Shown here in pieces: positions 1-7,209 of a DNA stretch of 34,396 nt. The position numbers and the translations under genes are program-made. Each line of letters opens with the position of its first letter. Within the stretch, counting starts at the first letter, position 1. This DNA comes from Nitrospirota bacterium (GTDB taxonomy: Bacteria; Nitrospirota; Thermodesulfovibrionia; Thermodesulfovibrionales; UBA9159): contig JAJYIF010000034.1 of the NCBI GenBank assembly GCA_021790195.1, positions 1 to 34,396 of the forward strand, written 5' to 3'. The notes below the pieces were generated by a model. That model did not search any database, was not told the DNA's origin, and saw only the letters and a list, made by a program, of their open reading frames with translations.

Positions 1-43
1 CTTCTCCTGTTCCTCCTCATTTCATGAAAGCCTTTGCAAGATA

Positions 44-63
44 CCCCGTGGCTTGCCACGGGG
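44..63. repeat. Left-end hairpin of the IS200-like element
   Basis: Perfect palindrome with 8-bp arms CCCCGTGG/CCACGGGG and a CTTG loop, identical to the copy at 601-620. Expected to be the single-stranded hairpin recognised by the Y1 transposase. Confidence 0.85.
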
Positions 64-89
64 AGGAATGCATGCCTTACGCGGAGGGT

Positions 90-116
90 TATAAGGGAGG
101 CGCGAAGACTCCCTTA
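90..116 (+). repeat. Leader hairpin upstream of tnpA
   Basis: Perfect 9-bp arms ATAAGGGAG and CTCCCTTAT enclose a 9-nt loop between the IS left end and tnpA. By analogy with IS200 leaders it may lower transcription or translation of the transposase; that role is inferred. Confidence 0.6.
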
Positions 117-156
117 TCCGCATAGGCCCTTGTGCCGATATGGTATAGAATAATGC

Positions 157-585
157 ATGGCACTGAAGAGGGCGAGTCATGCGGTCTACGACGCGGTATA
201 CCATTTGGTGTGGTGCCCTAAATATCGGAAGAAGATATTTACAGAGGAAGCGATAAGGGAGCGAGCGGAACAGCTTATAAGAGAGATAAGCGAAGAATAC
301 GGGATAGAGATTGAGGAAATGGAAGTAGCGATTGACCATGTGCATATGCTGGTGTCGTTTCCACCCAAGCTTTCGATAGGTGAGGTGGTTAGGATAATAA
401 AGAGCATAAGTGCGAGAGAACTGTTCCGCGAGTTCCCGCGCGTAAAGAAACGGCTTTGGTCTGGCGAGCTTTGGGAAGACGGATACTTCGCCCGTACGGT
501 CGGAGACCGTATGACTCGTCAGATCATTGATAAATACATCAAGCATCATCGTGACATTGAGCAAGGGCCTGCGCAGTTGTTTTAA
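157..585 (+). CDS. tnpA: IS200/IS605-family Y1 transposase TnpA
   Basis: The 142-residue protein is the usual size for single-domain HUH (Y1) transposases, which cut and rejoin single-stranded DNA through a 5'-phosphotyrosine. The HUH motif is visible in IDHVHMLVSF (about residues 59-68), and the catalytic tyrosine is expected in the helix RQIIDKYIKHH near the C-terminus. The N-terminal AVYHLVWCPKYRKK is typical of the family. No Shine-Dalgarno is seen; a TATAGAAT-like -10 lies only about 10 nt before the ATG, suggesting little or no leader. No TnpB/IscB accessory gene is present, so this is the IS200-type minimal form. The reading frame is intact. Confidence 0.92.
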   Translation: MALKRASHAVYDAVYHLVWCPKYRKKIFTEEAIRERAEQLIREISEEYGIEIEEMEVAIDHVHMLVSFPPKLSIGEVVRIIKSISARELFREFPRVKKRLWSGELWEDGYFARTVGDRMTRQIIDKYIKHHRDIEQGPAQLF

Positions 586-600
586 GCTGCGCCAAAGATG

Positions 601-620
601 CCCCGTGGCTTGCCACGGGG
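601..620. repeat. Right-end hairpin of the IS200-like element
   Basis: Identical 20-bp copy of the left-end hairpin, placed just after tnpA and 5 bp before the cas4 stop codon. Confidence 0.85.
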
Positions 621-624
621 AGTT

Positions 625-1266
625 TCATTCTTCTGTCGCCTTCATCAGATAAGTGGTCGTTTTATAGCTCATCTTCGGCATACACTGCTCCTGCAAAGAA
701 CAGCTCTTGCATTTCTTCGAATATTCGACCCTCGGCGTCATACCCGAGTCAAGAAGCTCATGCACCTTCATTGCCGCATCTTCCGTCTCAAGCCGCAATT
801 CTTCATCGAAGACAACCTCTGCCCTGCGCCGGGTCCGGCCATAAAAAAGCGCGCCTTGTTGTATTTCAACATTGAGCATCTCCTCAAGGCAGGTCGCCTG
901 GGCGCAGAGCTGGACCTTATCGCAATCATCCATCTTTGGCTTTCCGCGCTTGTATTCCACGGGAAAAGGCGCCCACAATCCATTATCTTTCTTGTGAAAC
1001 TCAACTACATCGGCCTTTCCGATGAGACCAAGCCGCAATGACCTTATCGGCACTCCGTACTCGATGCGGACATTCCCTCTCGACTCCCGGTCCGCCGTAT
1101 CGACCTTGTCATGCATGATCCTGCCTTCGGCAGTGAACAGGTTTTCCGTCCATACCTGTTCGATGTGGATAAGGGCGCACTGTCTGGGGCAGTAAATAAA
1201 GTGCTGCAAGGCGGAAAGCTGAATCAGAGAATCTTCATCATATGTCTTATAAGTCTCATTAGCCAT
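625..1266 (-). CDS. cas4: CRISPR-associated exonuclease Cas4
   Basis: Cas4 is a RecB-type nuclease with a 4Fe-4S cluster that helps Cas1-Cas2 trim and orient new spacers. The 213-residue protein has the N-terminal cysteine motif YCPRQC (Cys26, Cys30), the RecB active site GKADVVEF (Asp85) followed by EYK (Glu103, Lys105), and a C-terminal cluster CKSCSLQEQC (Cys186, Cys189, Cys195). Length and motif order fit the I-C type Cas4. It is the last cas gene visible on this strand; cas1 and cas2 would be expected further left. An IS200-like element begins directly after its stop, so the last residues may not be original. Confidence 0.93.
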   Translation of the reverse strand: MANETYKTYDEDSLIQLSALQHFIYCPRQCALIHIEQVWTENLFTAEGRIMHDKVDTADRESRGNVRIEYGVPIRSLRLGLIGKADVVEFHKKDNGLWAPFPVEYKRGKPKMDDCDKVQLCAQATCLEEMLNVEIQQGALFYGRTRRRAEVVFDEELRLETEDAAMKVHELLDSGMTPRVEYSKKCKSCSLQEQCMPKMSYKTTTYLMKATEE

Positions 1267-1273
1267 ATACGAC

Positions 1274-1846
1274 CTATTTCTTTCCCTTCCGCGCTTCTGA
1301 GCGCGCTTTGTAAAGTCTTTCAGTAAACCCGCCCTCTGTCAAAAAGGCCTTTTCAAGCGCCCTGAGCTGTTGATCAAGCAGGAAGTTCGTCTGGTGAATC
1401 AGGCAGATCAGAGTGTTTGCCGCTGTCTCAGGGGGAGCCTCCTCGATATAGGGCCTATAAGTCTCATAAAACCTATTATTGGTGTGCGCCAACCGGCGCA
1501 CACCAATCGCTTGCTCGTTGTCTTTTCCCCAGAGTGGCAGCTTTTTCTGCCGCAGAAAATCCTGAAAATCGAGAAGCAGTTCTTCCAGACTTGCCCTCGC
1601 AACCCCAATGAGCTTGAGTTCAGTCTTTTTTGATGTGCCGGAGGCCATGCTGCCTTCGGCGATGTTCTGCTTGCCGCTCCGGGCAGCCTGCACCATTTGG
1701 TCATGGGTGCGCGAACGGCGATCAATAAACCTGTCGCAGAACATCACGGTGGCGTCATAGACAATCTCCGCCATCTTATATGACTGAAGTTCACGGTAGC
1801 CTCCGTGAGGAGGGATGAGAGGGGGGCTATTTTCAGAATCAGTCAT
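1274..1846 (-). CDS. Four-helix-bundle suffix protein (S23-like)
   Basis: The 190-residue protein resembles the four-helix-bundle proteins related to the 23S rRNA intervening-sequence protein, in the longer form known as the four helix bundle suffix family. Typical segments are RSRTHDQMVQAARSGKQNIA and the following EGS, then LKLIGVARASLEELLLDFQD. Function is unknown. The gene lies inside the cas operon: 15 nt after cas3 and 7 nt before cas4, same strand, with a Shine-Dalgarno-like GAAAGGA before the ATG. Proteins of this family are usually found elsewhere in genomes, so the position may be a local acquisition or a CRISPR-linked accessory. No catalytic motif is evident. Confidence 0.75.
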   Translation of the reverse strand: MTDSENSPPLIPPHGGYRELQSYKMAEIVYDATVMFCDRFIDRRSRTHDQMVQAARSGKQNIAEGSMASGTSKKTELKLIGVARASLEELLLDFQDFLRQKKLPLWGKDNEQAIGVRRLAHTNNRFYETYRPYIEEAPPETAANTLICLIHQTNFLLDQQLRALEKAFLTEGGFTERLYKARSEARKGKK

Positions 1847-1861
1847 CTTGGGTATCCTTTC

Positions 1862-2825
1862 CTACACCATCGCAAACCCATCAGCATCCATTTCGAGTAA
1901 CGGGATTATCGCAGCCATGTAGCCTAAGAATCTGCCATCATACTCACCGCGCCATTCAAACATTTCATCACGCCCATTAATGGGTACGCAGAAGTCGCTA
2001 AATTGTTTTGAGTTAATTTTGAAAAAACGTATCTGCACGCTATTTCGAATTAACTCTACGTGATCTACCTTTTCATAGCTTTTTAACGATTCAGCAATTC
2101 CAGAAGATATAACGACCAACCTTGCATCAGCATCAATTACTTTGCACAGTTTTGCTACCGCAGGGTAATCATTGGTCTGTTCGTGCTTCGTGATTTCAAG
2201 GGACTTGTCTTCAAAATCGCCGAAGTCGCTCATGAGTTCTCGCCTCATCGCCTCTGTAACTATTTCCGTGGGGTCTTTTGTCTCAAAATGTTTTTCTTGA
2301 AAGAGAGTCTTCAAAACATTTCTTGAAGTTCTTAACTGGGGATTTTCTTGCATAAGTGGATCACTGACACGAAAATCTATTACTTCAGCTCGCGCATCGG
2401 TGCCGTGCCTATTGACGCGCCCACCGATCTGAATCAAACTCGCCGCACTACAACTCTCTCTGAAAGCCGTAGCAAAAGAAAAATCCATGCCCGCTTCAAC
2501 ACAGCTTGTTGCCACAAGAGTCCAATCTGTGTCATCTTTCTTTTGTAGTCTCATTTTTATATTTTCAACAATGAAGTCCCTATCATTAGGGGTCAATGCA
2601 GTCGATAAATGCATTACCTGCTCTTTCGCTTCTCGCATTTTCCACGCTAAGACTGCTGCAGACTGGACAGTATTTAGGACAACCAGCCTTGGCCCCTTTT
2701 TTGACTGAATAAACTTTATTAAGCCTTTAATATCACATTCTTTTTCTATTGTGAAATATTTTACCCGATCCTTCTCCTGCTTATTTACTTGTATACGCTG
2801 TTTAATACTCAACAGATTCGGCACA
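1862..2825 (-). pseudogene. cas3: cas3, 3' part (second helicase lobe), separated by transposon
   Basis: This is the C-terminal 319 codons of Cas3. The authentic sequence begins at residues PNLLSIKQR next to the transposon edge. It holds the second RecA-like helicase lobe, with TSCVEAGMDFS (motif V region) and the arginine-finger motif QIGGRVNRHG (motif VI), then the C-terminal domain. An open frame extends into the transposon up to an ATG at 2947, so a lone helicase-lobe polypeptide with a transposon-encoded N-terminus is possible but would lack the HD nuclease and ATP-binding lobe. Joined to 14859-16124 after removing the insertion and one gcaca copy it restores a 741-residue Cas3 in frame. 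Confidence 0.92.
2821..2825. repeat. Target-site duplication, left copy (gcaca)
   Basis: The 5 bp gcaca occur directly left of the element start (TGCTTATTCCGG) and directly right of its end (14858-14862). Five bp is within the 4-8 bp range of IS21 elements, and collapsing the two copies restores the cas3 frame. Confidence 0.9.
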
Positions 2826-2915
2826 TGCTTATTCCGGTGAAACCTGCCGCTAAAACCGCCGCAAAACTGCCACCTATTCCGGTAAATCTGCCATTCGTTC
2901 CGTTTCATTTCTGCC
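2826..2915. repeat. Left end of the IS21-like element, multiple repeats
   Basis: Units of the form TTCCGGT..A..CTGCC lie at 2831-2848, 2876-2892 and 2898-2915, with a degenerate one ending at 2871. CTGCC boxes therefore recur every 21-23 bp (two helical turns), as expected for arrayed IstA binding sites. The outermost unit overlaps the terminal inverted repeat. Confidence 0.82.
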
Positions 2916-2930
2916 ATGCATTCTGATGAA

Positions 2931-2947
2931 ATGTTGCCCGGCAACAT
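2931..2947. repeat. Perfect palindrome inside the left end
   Basis: ATGTTGCC-C-GGCAACAT, 8-bp arms around one base, 16 bp inside the last end repeat. It could be an operator or a hairpin limiting read-out into cas3. No regulator can be assigned. Confidence 0.5.
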
Positions 2948-3038
2948 GAAGGTATGAGGCTATCGAAGGTCTGAATACAGGATTGTAGCGAAGGAGATAA
3001 GTAAAAGATTCATTAGACAGGGCCATGATCAGCCTTGA

Positions 3039-3480
3039 TTAAAGACCCTGATCTGACATGAGGCGCTTTATTTCCGCTACGGAGATATTTTCCTTATATG
3101 CCTTTGCGTAAATAGTCAGTAGATAGATGGTCGGCTCTTTTTCTGGATATATAGCCTTGCATTGAAAATGCGACATCACACAACCAATAGAATGGCTCTG
3201 CGTCTATGTTTCAAAACTATCGCATGTAGCGTTATTTATGCAAGCCTATATAGTAGTAAATTATCCGATAGCCTTTGCTTTTTCCTTTTTTTGTATCTGA
3301 ACTGGCAAACCGCATTTTAAAGATCTTCCCTCCCAATCCCTCAATGGGATCTCCGCAAGAGGGATTCTCGGCGAGAAGTTTGTTTAAGTCTTCGAGGTCA
3401 GAGACAATATGGCGATATTTTTTCTTGAGGTATTTTACTTCCCTCTGAAACTGAGGGGTCGGGATTATTCTATAATCCAC
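3039..3480 (-). pseudogene. RelE/YafQ-like toxin gene disrupted by a small insertion
   Basis: The 5' part (GTG at 3480 to the insertion at 3246) encodes a RelE/ParE-superfamily start, with FQREVKYLKKKY and the strand GYRIIYYY. The frame then enters a 93-bp insertion and stops at 3232. The missing C-terminus lies beyond it: from 3149 down to a TAA at 3039 the minus strand reads PEKEPTIYLLTIYAKAYKE followed by NISVAEIKRLMSDQGL, the usual end of these toxins. Removing the insertion and one TATA copy gives a 114-codon toxin in frame. The gene overlaps its antitoxin by 11 nt. Family members are mRNA interferases; this copy lacks its C-terminal catalytic strand and is probably inactive. Confidence 0.85.
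3154..3246. mobile_element. MITE-like 93-bp insertion in the toxin gene
   Basis: The 93 bp begin GCCTTGCAT and end ATGCAAGCC, giving imperfect inverted repeats of about 22 bp, and are flanked by TATA at 3150-3153 and 3247-3250. It has no coding capacity. Its position between two in-frame halves of a toxin gene defines the borders. Family and the transposase that moved it are unknown. Confidence 0.75.
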
Positions 3481-3688
3481 GCAGAAACTCTTTGAGAGTC
3501 TTGGGTTTTATCTTCCCTTCTTTTATTAATTTGACCTCACCGAGGGACTGCTTGATATTTGCGTTCACATCAAAGGCGTCATAATCGCCTTCAAGGTACT
3601 TAAGATAATCTACTACTTTTCTGAGCTTTTCTTCAGGCAGGCATTCCAGCATGCCTATAGCTTTTTGCCTCAACGGTACTGTCTTCAT
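3470..3688 (-). CDS. Putative antitoxin of a RelE-type module
   Basis: A 72-residue acidic/basic helical protein (from MKTVPLRQKAIGM) directly before a RelE/YafQ-like toxin, overlapping it by 11 nt. The segment LPEEKLRKVVDYLKYLEGDY resembles the DUF2281-like domain found in several antitoxins, and the C-terminus (LKEFLRGL) is basic. The frame could begin 5 codons earlier (3703), but the ATG at 3688 is preferred; a TATAAT-like box lies about 10 nt upstream on the minus strand, so it may have its own promoter. With its toxin broken, it may remain as an orphan antitoxin and autoregulator. Confidence 0.7.
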   Translation of the reverse strand: MKTVPLRQKAIGMLECLPEEKLRKVVDYLKYLEGDYDAFDVNANIKQSLGEVKLIKEGKIKPKTLKEFLRGL

Positions 3689-3714
3689 AAAATGATTATA
3701 CAATATTTCACGAT

Positions 3715-4077
3715 CTATTTTTTCGGCCTATAATCCCTTTCGATCTGCTCGAAGATAGTTCGTAAGATTCGGTAGGCCATCCTGATATCTTCCGGACGCT
3801 TTGTTTGAAGAAGAGCAAGGAGTTTTTCGCTTTCCCTCACTGAGGGTTTCTTATGAAGGGGAAATTCAAAGTCCAAAAGCTCTCTGATTCGAACATGTAA
3901 CGCCGTACTGATTTTCTCAATGGTTCTAAGAGACGGAACAGATACCCCGCGCTCAAGTCTTGAAATGGTCTCTACCGCTGTATCAATCATTTCCGCCAGC
4001 TGAGCCTGGGTCAACTCCCTGTCCTTCCTGAGCTGTGCTATTCTACACCCTATCAGTTTCTCAATGTCACCAGACAT
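3715..4077 (-). CDS. XRE-family helix-turn-helix regulator
   Basis: The protein of about 120 residues has an N-terminal Cro/C1-type HTH (IAQLRKDRELTQAQLAEMID followed by TAVETISRLERG) and a helical C-terminus. The ATG at 4077 (MSGDIEKLI) is preferred over the in-frame one at 4089. It is encoded upstream of the antitoxin and toxin genes on the same strand and diverges from the lipoprotein gene run, so it is well placed to control both sides from the 240-bp gap, which holds an inverted repeat overlapping a promoter. A TATAGT -10-like box on the minus strand lies at about 4100. The regulatory targets are inferred. Confidence 0.85.
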   Translation of the reverse strand: MSGDIEKLIGCRIAQLRKDRELTQAQLAEMIDTAVETISRLERGVSVPSLRTIEKISTALHVRIRELLDFEFPLHKKPSVRESEKLLALLQTKRPEDIRMAYRILRTIFEQIERDYRPKK

Positions 4078-4137
4078 TCTCGACTCCATATGATCACTTA
4101 ACTATAGACAAATAAAGTCCAATGTGACAGGACGTAC

Positions 4138-4176
4138 ATATCAATTTATAACTTGACAAAATTGCTCTATTGATAT
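4138..4176. promoter_or_regulatory. Inverted repeat overlapping a forward promoter
   Basis: ATATCAAT (4138-4145) and ATTGATAT (4169-4176) are perfect 8-bp arms around 23 bp. Between them lies TTGACA (4153-4158), with TATAAA at 4174-4179 (short 15-bp spacer). The arrangement suits repression by the adjacent XRE protein. No direct evidence of binding. Confidence 0.45.
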
Positions 4177-4205
4177 AAATTTGGAATGGTCTTATTATTT
4201 GACGG

Positions 4206-4301
4206 CAACTCTTTCAAGAATTGGGAGGGAAGAGATGGGATAAATAATCTTCACGCTCGTCTTCGTCTTAAGAGAATTCATCTTGTTACAACTTTGAGTT
4301 G
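4206..4301 (+). ncRNA. Possible structured leader ahead of a terminator
   Basis: CAACTC (4206-4211) can pair with GAGTTG (4296-4301), closing a domain of about 95 nt immediately before an intrinsic terminator. GACGG at 4201 could alternatively pair with the CCGTC arm of that terminator and act as an antiterminator. The layout resembles an attenuator or riboswitch, but I recognise no known aptamer. Confidence 0.3.
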
Positions 4302-4311
4302 AGAATATAGG

Positions 4312-4336
4312 GACGGTTTGTCTACCGTCTTTTTTT
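4312..4336 (+). terminator. Rho-independent terminator in the leader of the lipoprotein gene run
   Basis: GACGGT-TTGTCT-ACCGTC followed by seven T. It points in the direction of the downstream genes and lies 42 nt before the first start codon, with no convergent gene ending before it. It therefore acts on the leader transcript (attenuation) or stops read-through from the divergent promoter region. Confidence 0.7.
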
Positions 4337-4377
4337 GTTTTAGGGATTTATGGACATTGAAGAAAGGAGATGGGGAA

Positions 4378-4626
4378 ATGGGTTCGCTTACAGTACATGT
4401 GCTTGATGAGGACCAGGAGCCGGTCAGCGGCAAAAAGGTTTTCTGCAATTTCGTTGCAAGTTATTTAGGCATATTACCCACAAACAGCACAGAGTATACC
4501 GATGAGGATGGCATTGCGGAATTTGACGATATTCCAACCGGTGAGGTGCAAATATACGTGGCTGGCGAGGAGATAGATATTTCGGTGGGGCAAAACGATC
4601 ACGAAGATGTGACATTTACAATTTAA
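4378..4626 (+). CDS. Small Ig-like/carboxypeptidase-regulatory-type domain protein
   Basis: An 82-residue protein beginning MGSLTVHVLDEDQEPVSGKK; the start is set by AAGGAG about 10 nt upstream, and the extension to 4318 would run through the terminator hairpin. The pattern V.V.DEDG.PV.G..V followed by YTDEDGIAEFDDIPTGEVQI is that of carboxypeptidase-regulatory-like β-sandwich domains. No signal peptide or membrane segment is visible. It is the first gene after the leader and precedes the lipoprotein genes by 100 bp. Function is unknown; structural or adhesive roles are usual for the fold. Confidence 0.7.
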   Translation: MGSLTVHVLDEDQEPVSGKKVFCNFVASYLGILPTNSTEYTDEDGIAEFDDIPTGEVQIYVAGEEIDISVGQNDHEDVTFTI

Positions 4627-4727
4627 GGAGAGGTGGCCGGGTTTGTTTGGACAGCTATAGGAAACCTTGTATGAAGAACGACTTTATTTTCTTATTGTGA
4701 CAAAACGTCTCTGAAGGAGGGGCAACT

Positions 4728-7199
4728 ATGTTCAAGATCAAACGGTCTCTGTCAATAATCGTGCTGTTTTTCTTTGCGGTGAGTTTGGGGAGTTGCGGCG
4801 GAGGTGGAGGAGGAAGCTCGAGTGGAGGCGGCGGAGGCAGCAGCACGGGATCCACGATTATTGTTGGTCCTGTAGCAAATCCGTCAGCTGTTTTAGCTGG
4901 TCAACAAACGACTGTTAATATATCTGCTTATTTGCCGAGTGCGTCGGGGTCAACTGTTGCGGAACTTTATCAGAATAATGGGGGCAGTTTTACAAAGATA
5001 GGCAATATGGTTGATATGGCAAGCAACAAAGTCTATTCGATTTCGGTCCCGATAAATGAGTCCATCACTAATGCGGTAACCTTAAGGATCGTAACCTCAA
5101 ACGCGACGCAAGACATTACTATTCCTGTTATCTATGTGCCTGCTTATTCTTCAAATACTGAGTTGAACCAGGCAGCTTCTGATCTTTATACAGAGGCAGT
5201 AGCTACCAAAGCTCTGTTTGCTGGTATGAATAATAATCCGTCACCTCAGGATTATAAGAATATATCAACGAATTTGTATGACATGTTCGGTAAATTTGAA
5301 GGAATAACCAAGCAGGACATTGTGGAGTTGAGCCGCAGCGAAGCAGTTGATTTTGTGCCTTTGGCTCCCGGTGACGCTTTGCGCCGAGAACGAGGCACAA
5401 TCCTCAGCTCCGCATTCCCGGTGGCACGAAGCGCCGCAGGGAATGCGATACTTAATCTTTTCAATTTCGCTAATGATACGAATTCGTGCGCCTCGTTGTT
5501 GGATTTGATTAACAATCACCCCGACGATCCGCGGCTTAGTTCGCTGGAGCAGGAGATAGCAGCAAACAGTAACGGAACAATTGAGTTTTCTGATTTTACT
5601 GATCCATACGCGAAGGACGTTGCTGCCTTATTTGCAAGGAATTATATATTGAAGTATCAAATAACGCTAACTCTCGGGTGTCAAGGTGGCACTTTGAAGG
5701 AAGCAGCTGATGTGGTTGTTAAGGCTCAGACCGCTGAATATACGGATATTGCCGGAAACAGTCTGGATAATATTGTTGGATCTTTGGCAACAGGAATAGA
5801 GCAGGACATATATAACGCAGGGAAAAGCGCAGCTACAATTATAGGATGGTTCAAAGATCTCCTTGGAAATCTACATGTGAGCGTTGTGCAAGCAGCAAAT
5901 AATGAGAGTTATCGGGCGCCAGCTGGCACTTATAATTTATATGCCTGTTTTGACGGAAGCACAGCATTGGCAGTTGATAAGAATGTATTAATTTCAGCAG
6001 GCCAAACAACCATAGTCAATTTAACACCTGGCACAGTGGTTGACGGCTATACGATCTCCGGAACAGTCACATTTAATGGTGCTGGACTTTCAAGAGTGAC
6101 GATCAATATCGCTAACGCAGAAAATACCTTGTCAACTGCGGTAACAACTGATTCCAACGGCTACTATAATTATAGCGGCGCGACAAATGATTTTTACACC
6201 ATCACTCCGTCTTTGAGCGGCTATACGTTCAGTCCCGCAAGCAGATCGGTTTCAGTTAATGGCGGCGATGTTACGGGAAAGGATTTTACGGCGATCGCAA
6301 CGACGTCAACTCCTTCTTCACCACCATCCATCACCAATGTCAGCCCCAATCCTGTCACCGGTTCCTCTTCTCAGCAGACGATAACGCTGACTGGAAATAA
6401 TTTCCAATCCGGTCTTTCAGTGACCGTGGGCTGGACGGGTGGCTCTAAGACTTTGGACAGCTCGCAAGTAACTGTTGACAATGCAAATCAGGTTCGTATC
6501 TTCATTACCACCACTACAGTGCCCGATAACTGGACTGTAACAGTTACTAATCCTGATGGACAGTCTTCCAACATAATGAATTTCTCGGTGGTCGCGCCAC
6601 CGCCTACACCCGACACAACTCCGCCGACTGTTCCAACAGGCCTTACGACAACGGCCGTCTCATCAAGCCAGATAAACCTCGCATGGAATGCATCAACTGA
6701 TAATGTCGCTGTGGCGGGATATAAGATTTTTGATTCCGTTGGGTCATATGTTAAATCCGTTTCGACGACTTCAACTTCTATTATAGGATTAACCCCAAGC
6801 ACTCAATATTGTTTTTCGGTCTCTGCGTATGATGCTGCAAATAATGACTCAGGAAAGAGTAATCAGGTATGTGCTACGACGCAAACTGCACCTGACACAA
6901 CAGCACCCTCAGTTCCGACTGGACTCACAGTCACTGCTGTTTCATCAACTCAGATAAACCTCTCCTGGAACGCATCAACTGACCCTGATGATTCAGTGGC
7001 AGGATATAGGATTTATAGAGGCGGAGCGCCACTTACAACTGTCTCGGCGACTTCGACATCGGATACCGGCCTTAGTCCGAGCACTCAATACTGTTACACG
7101 GTTTCTGCTTATGACACGGCAGGAAATGATTCGGCACAAAGCGGATCGGTCTGTGCTACAACGCAGTCTAATACCGGCTCGGGCCTAATAAGCTGGTAA
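4728..7199 (+). CDS. Large lipoprotein with IPT/TIG and fibronectin type III domains
   Basis: An 823-residue predicted lipoprotein. The signal peptide ends in the lipobox LGSC (Cys23), followed by a Gly/Ser tether to about residue 40. Residues up to about 430 are of unrecognised type. A carboxypeptidase-regulatory-like domain follows (about 440-525), then an IPT/TIG-like domain (ITNVSPNPVTG to MNFSV, about 535-625), then two tandem fibronectin type III domains (each with SSxQINLxWNASTD and SPSTQYC), ending shortly after. A strong AAGGAGG lies before the ATG. Anchored in the outer membrane, it probably serves adhesion or matrix binding; the ligand is unknown. The next gene starts 10 nt downstream. 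Confidence 0.82.
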   Translation: MFKIKRSLSIIVLFFFAVSLGSCGGGGGGSSSGGGGGSSTGSTIIVGPVANPSAVLAGQQTTVNISAYLPSASGSTVAELYQNNGGSFTKIGNMVDMASNKVYSISVPINESITNAVTLRIVTSNATQDITIPVIYVPAYSSNTELNQAASDLYTEAVATKALFAGMNNNPSPQDYKNISTNLYDMFGKFEGITKQDIVELSRSEAVDFVPLAPGDALRRERGTILSSAFPVARSAAGNAILNLFNFANDTNSCASLLDLINNHPDDPRLSSLEQEIAANSNGTIEFSDFTDPYAKDVAALFARNYILKYQITLTLGCQGGTLKEAADVVVKAQTAEYTDIAGNSLDNIVGSLATGIEQDIYNAGKSAATIIGWFKDLLGNLHVSVVQAANNESYRAPAGTYNLYACFDGSTALAVDKNVLISAGQTTIVNLTPGTVVDGYTISGTVTFNGAGLSRVTINIANAENTLSTAVTTDSNGYYNYSGATNDFYTITPSLSGYTFSPASRSVSVNGGDVTGKDFTAIATTSTPSSPPSITNVSPNPVTGSSSQQTITLTGNNFQSGLSVTVGWTGGSKTLDSSQVTVDNANQVRIFITTTTVPDNWTVTVTNPDGQSSNIMNFSVVAPPPTPDTTPPTVPTGLTTTAVSSSQINLAWNASTDNVAVAGYKIFDSVGSYVKSVSTTSTSIIGLTPSTQYCFSVSAYDAANNDSGKSNQVCATTQTAPDTTAPSVPTGLTVTAVSSTQINLSWNASTDPDDSVAGYRIYRGGAPLTTVSATSTSDTGLSPSTQYCYTVSAYDTAGNDSAQSGSVCATTQSNTGSGLISW

Positions 7200-7209
7200 A
7201 GGAGAAAAA

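Larger units (their letters stand above)
41..624 (+). mobile_element. IS200/IS605-family insertion sequence
   Basis: A single small Y1-transposase gene is flanked by two identical 20-bp hairpins (arms CCCCGTGG/CCACGGGG, loop CTTG) at 44-63 and 601-620. Subterminal hairpins without terminal inverted repeats are the hallmark of the IS200/IS605 family. Outer limits are approximate because these elements make no target duplication. A further perfect hairpin (ATAAGGGAG/CTCCCTTAT) lies between the left end and the gene, as in IS200 leaders that damp transposase expression. The right edge abuts the stop codon of cas4 on the opposite strand. Confidence 0.85.

Noticed and set aside
598-1041. Forward open frame of 147 codons
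   Set aside because: Antisense to cas4, which has clear family motifs; the forward frame has none.
4655-4855. Reverse frame rich in proline (PPPPPLELPPPPPP)
   Set aside because: It is the complement of the poly-Gly lipoprotein tether at 4795-4850.
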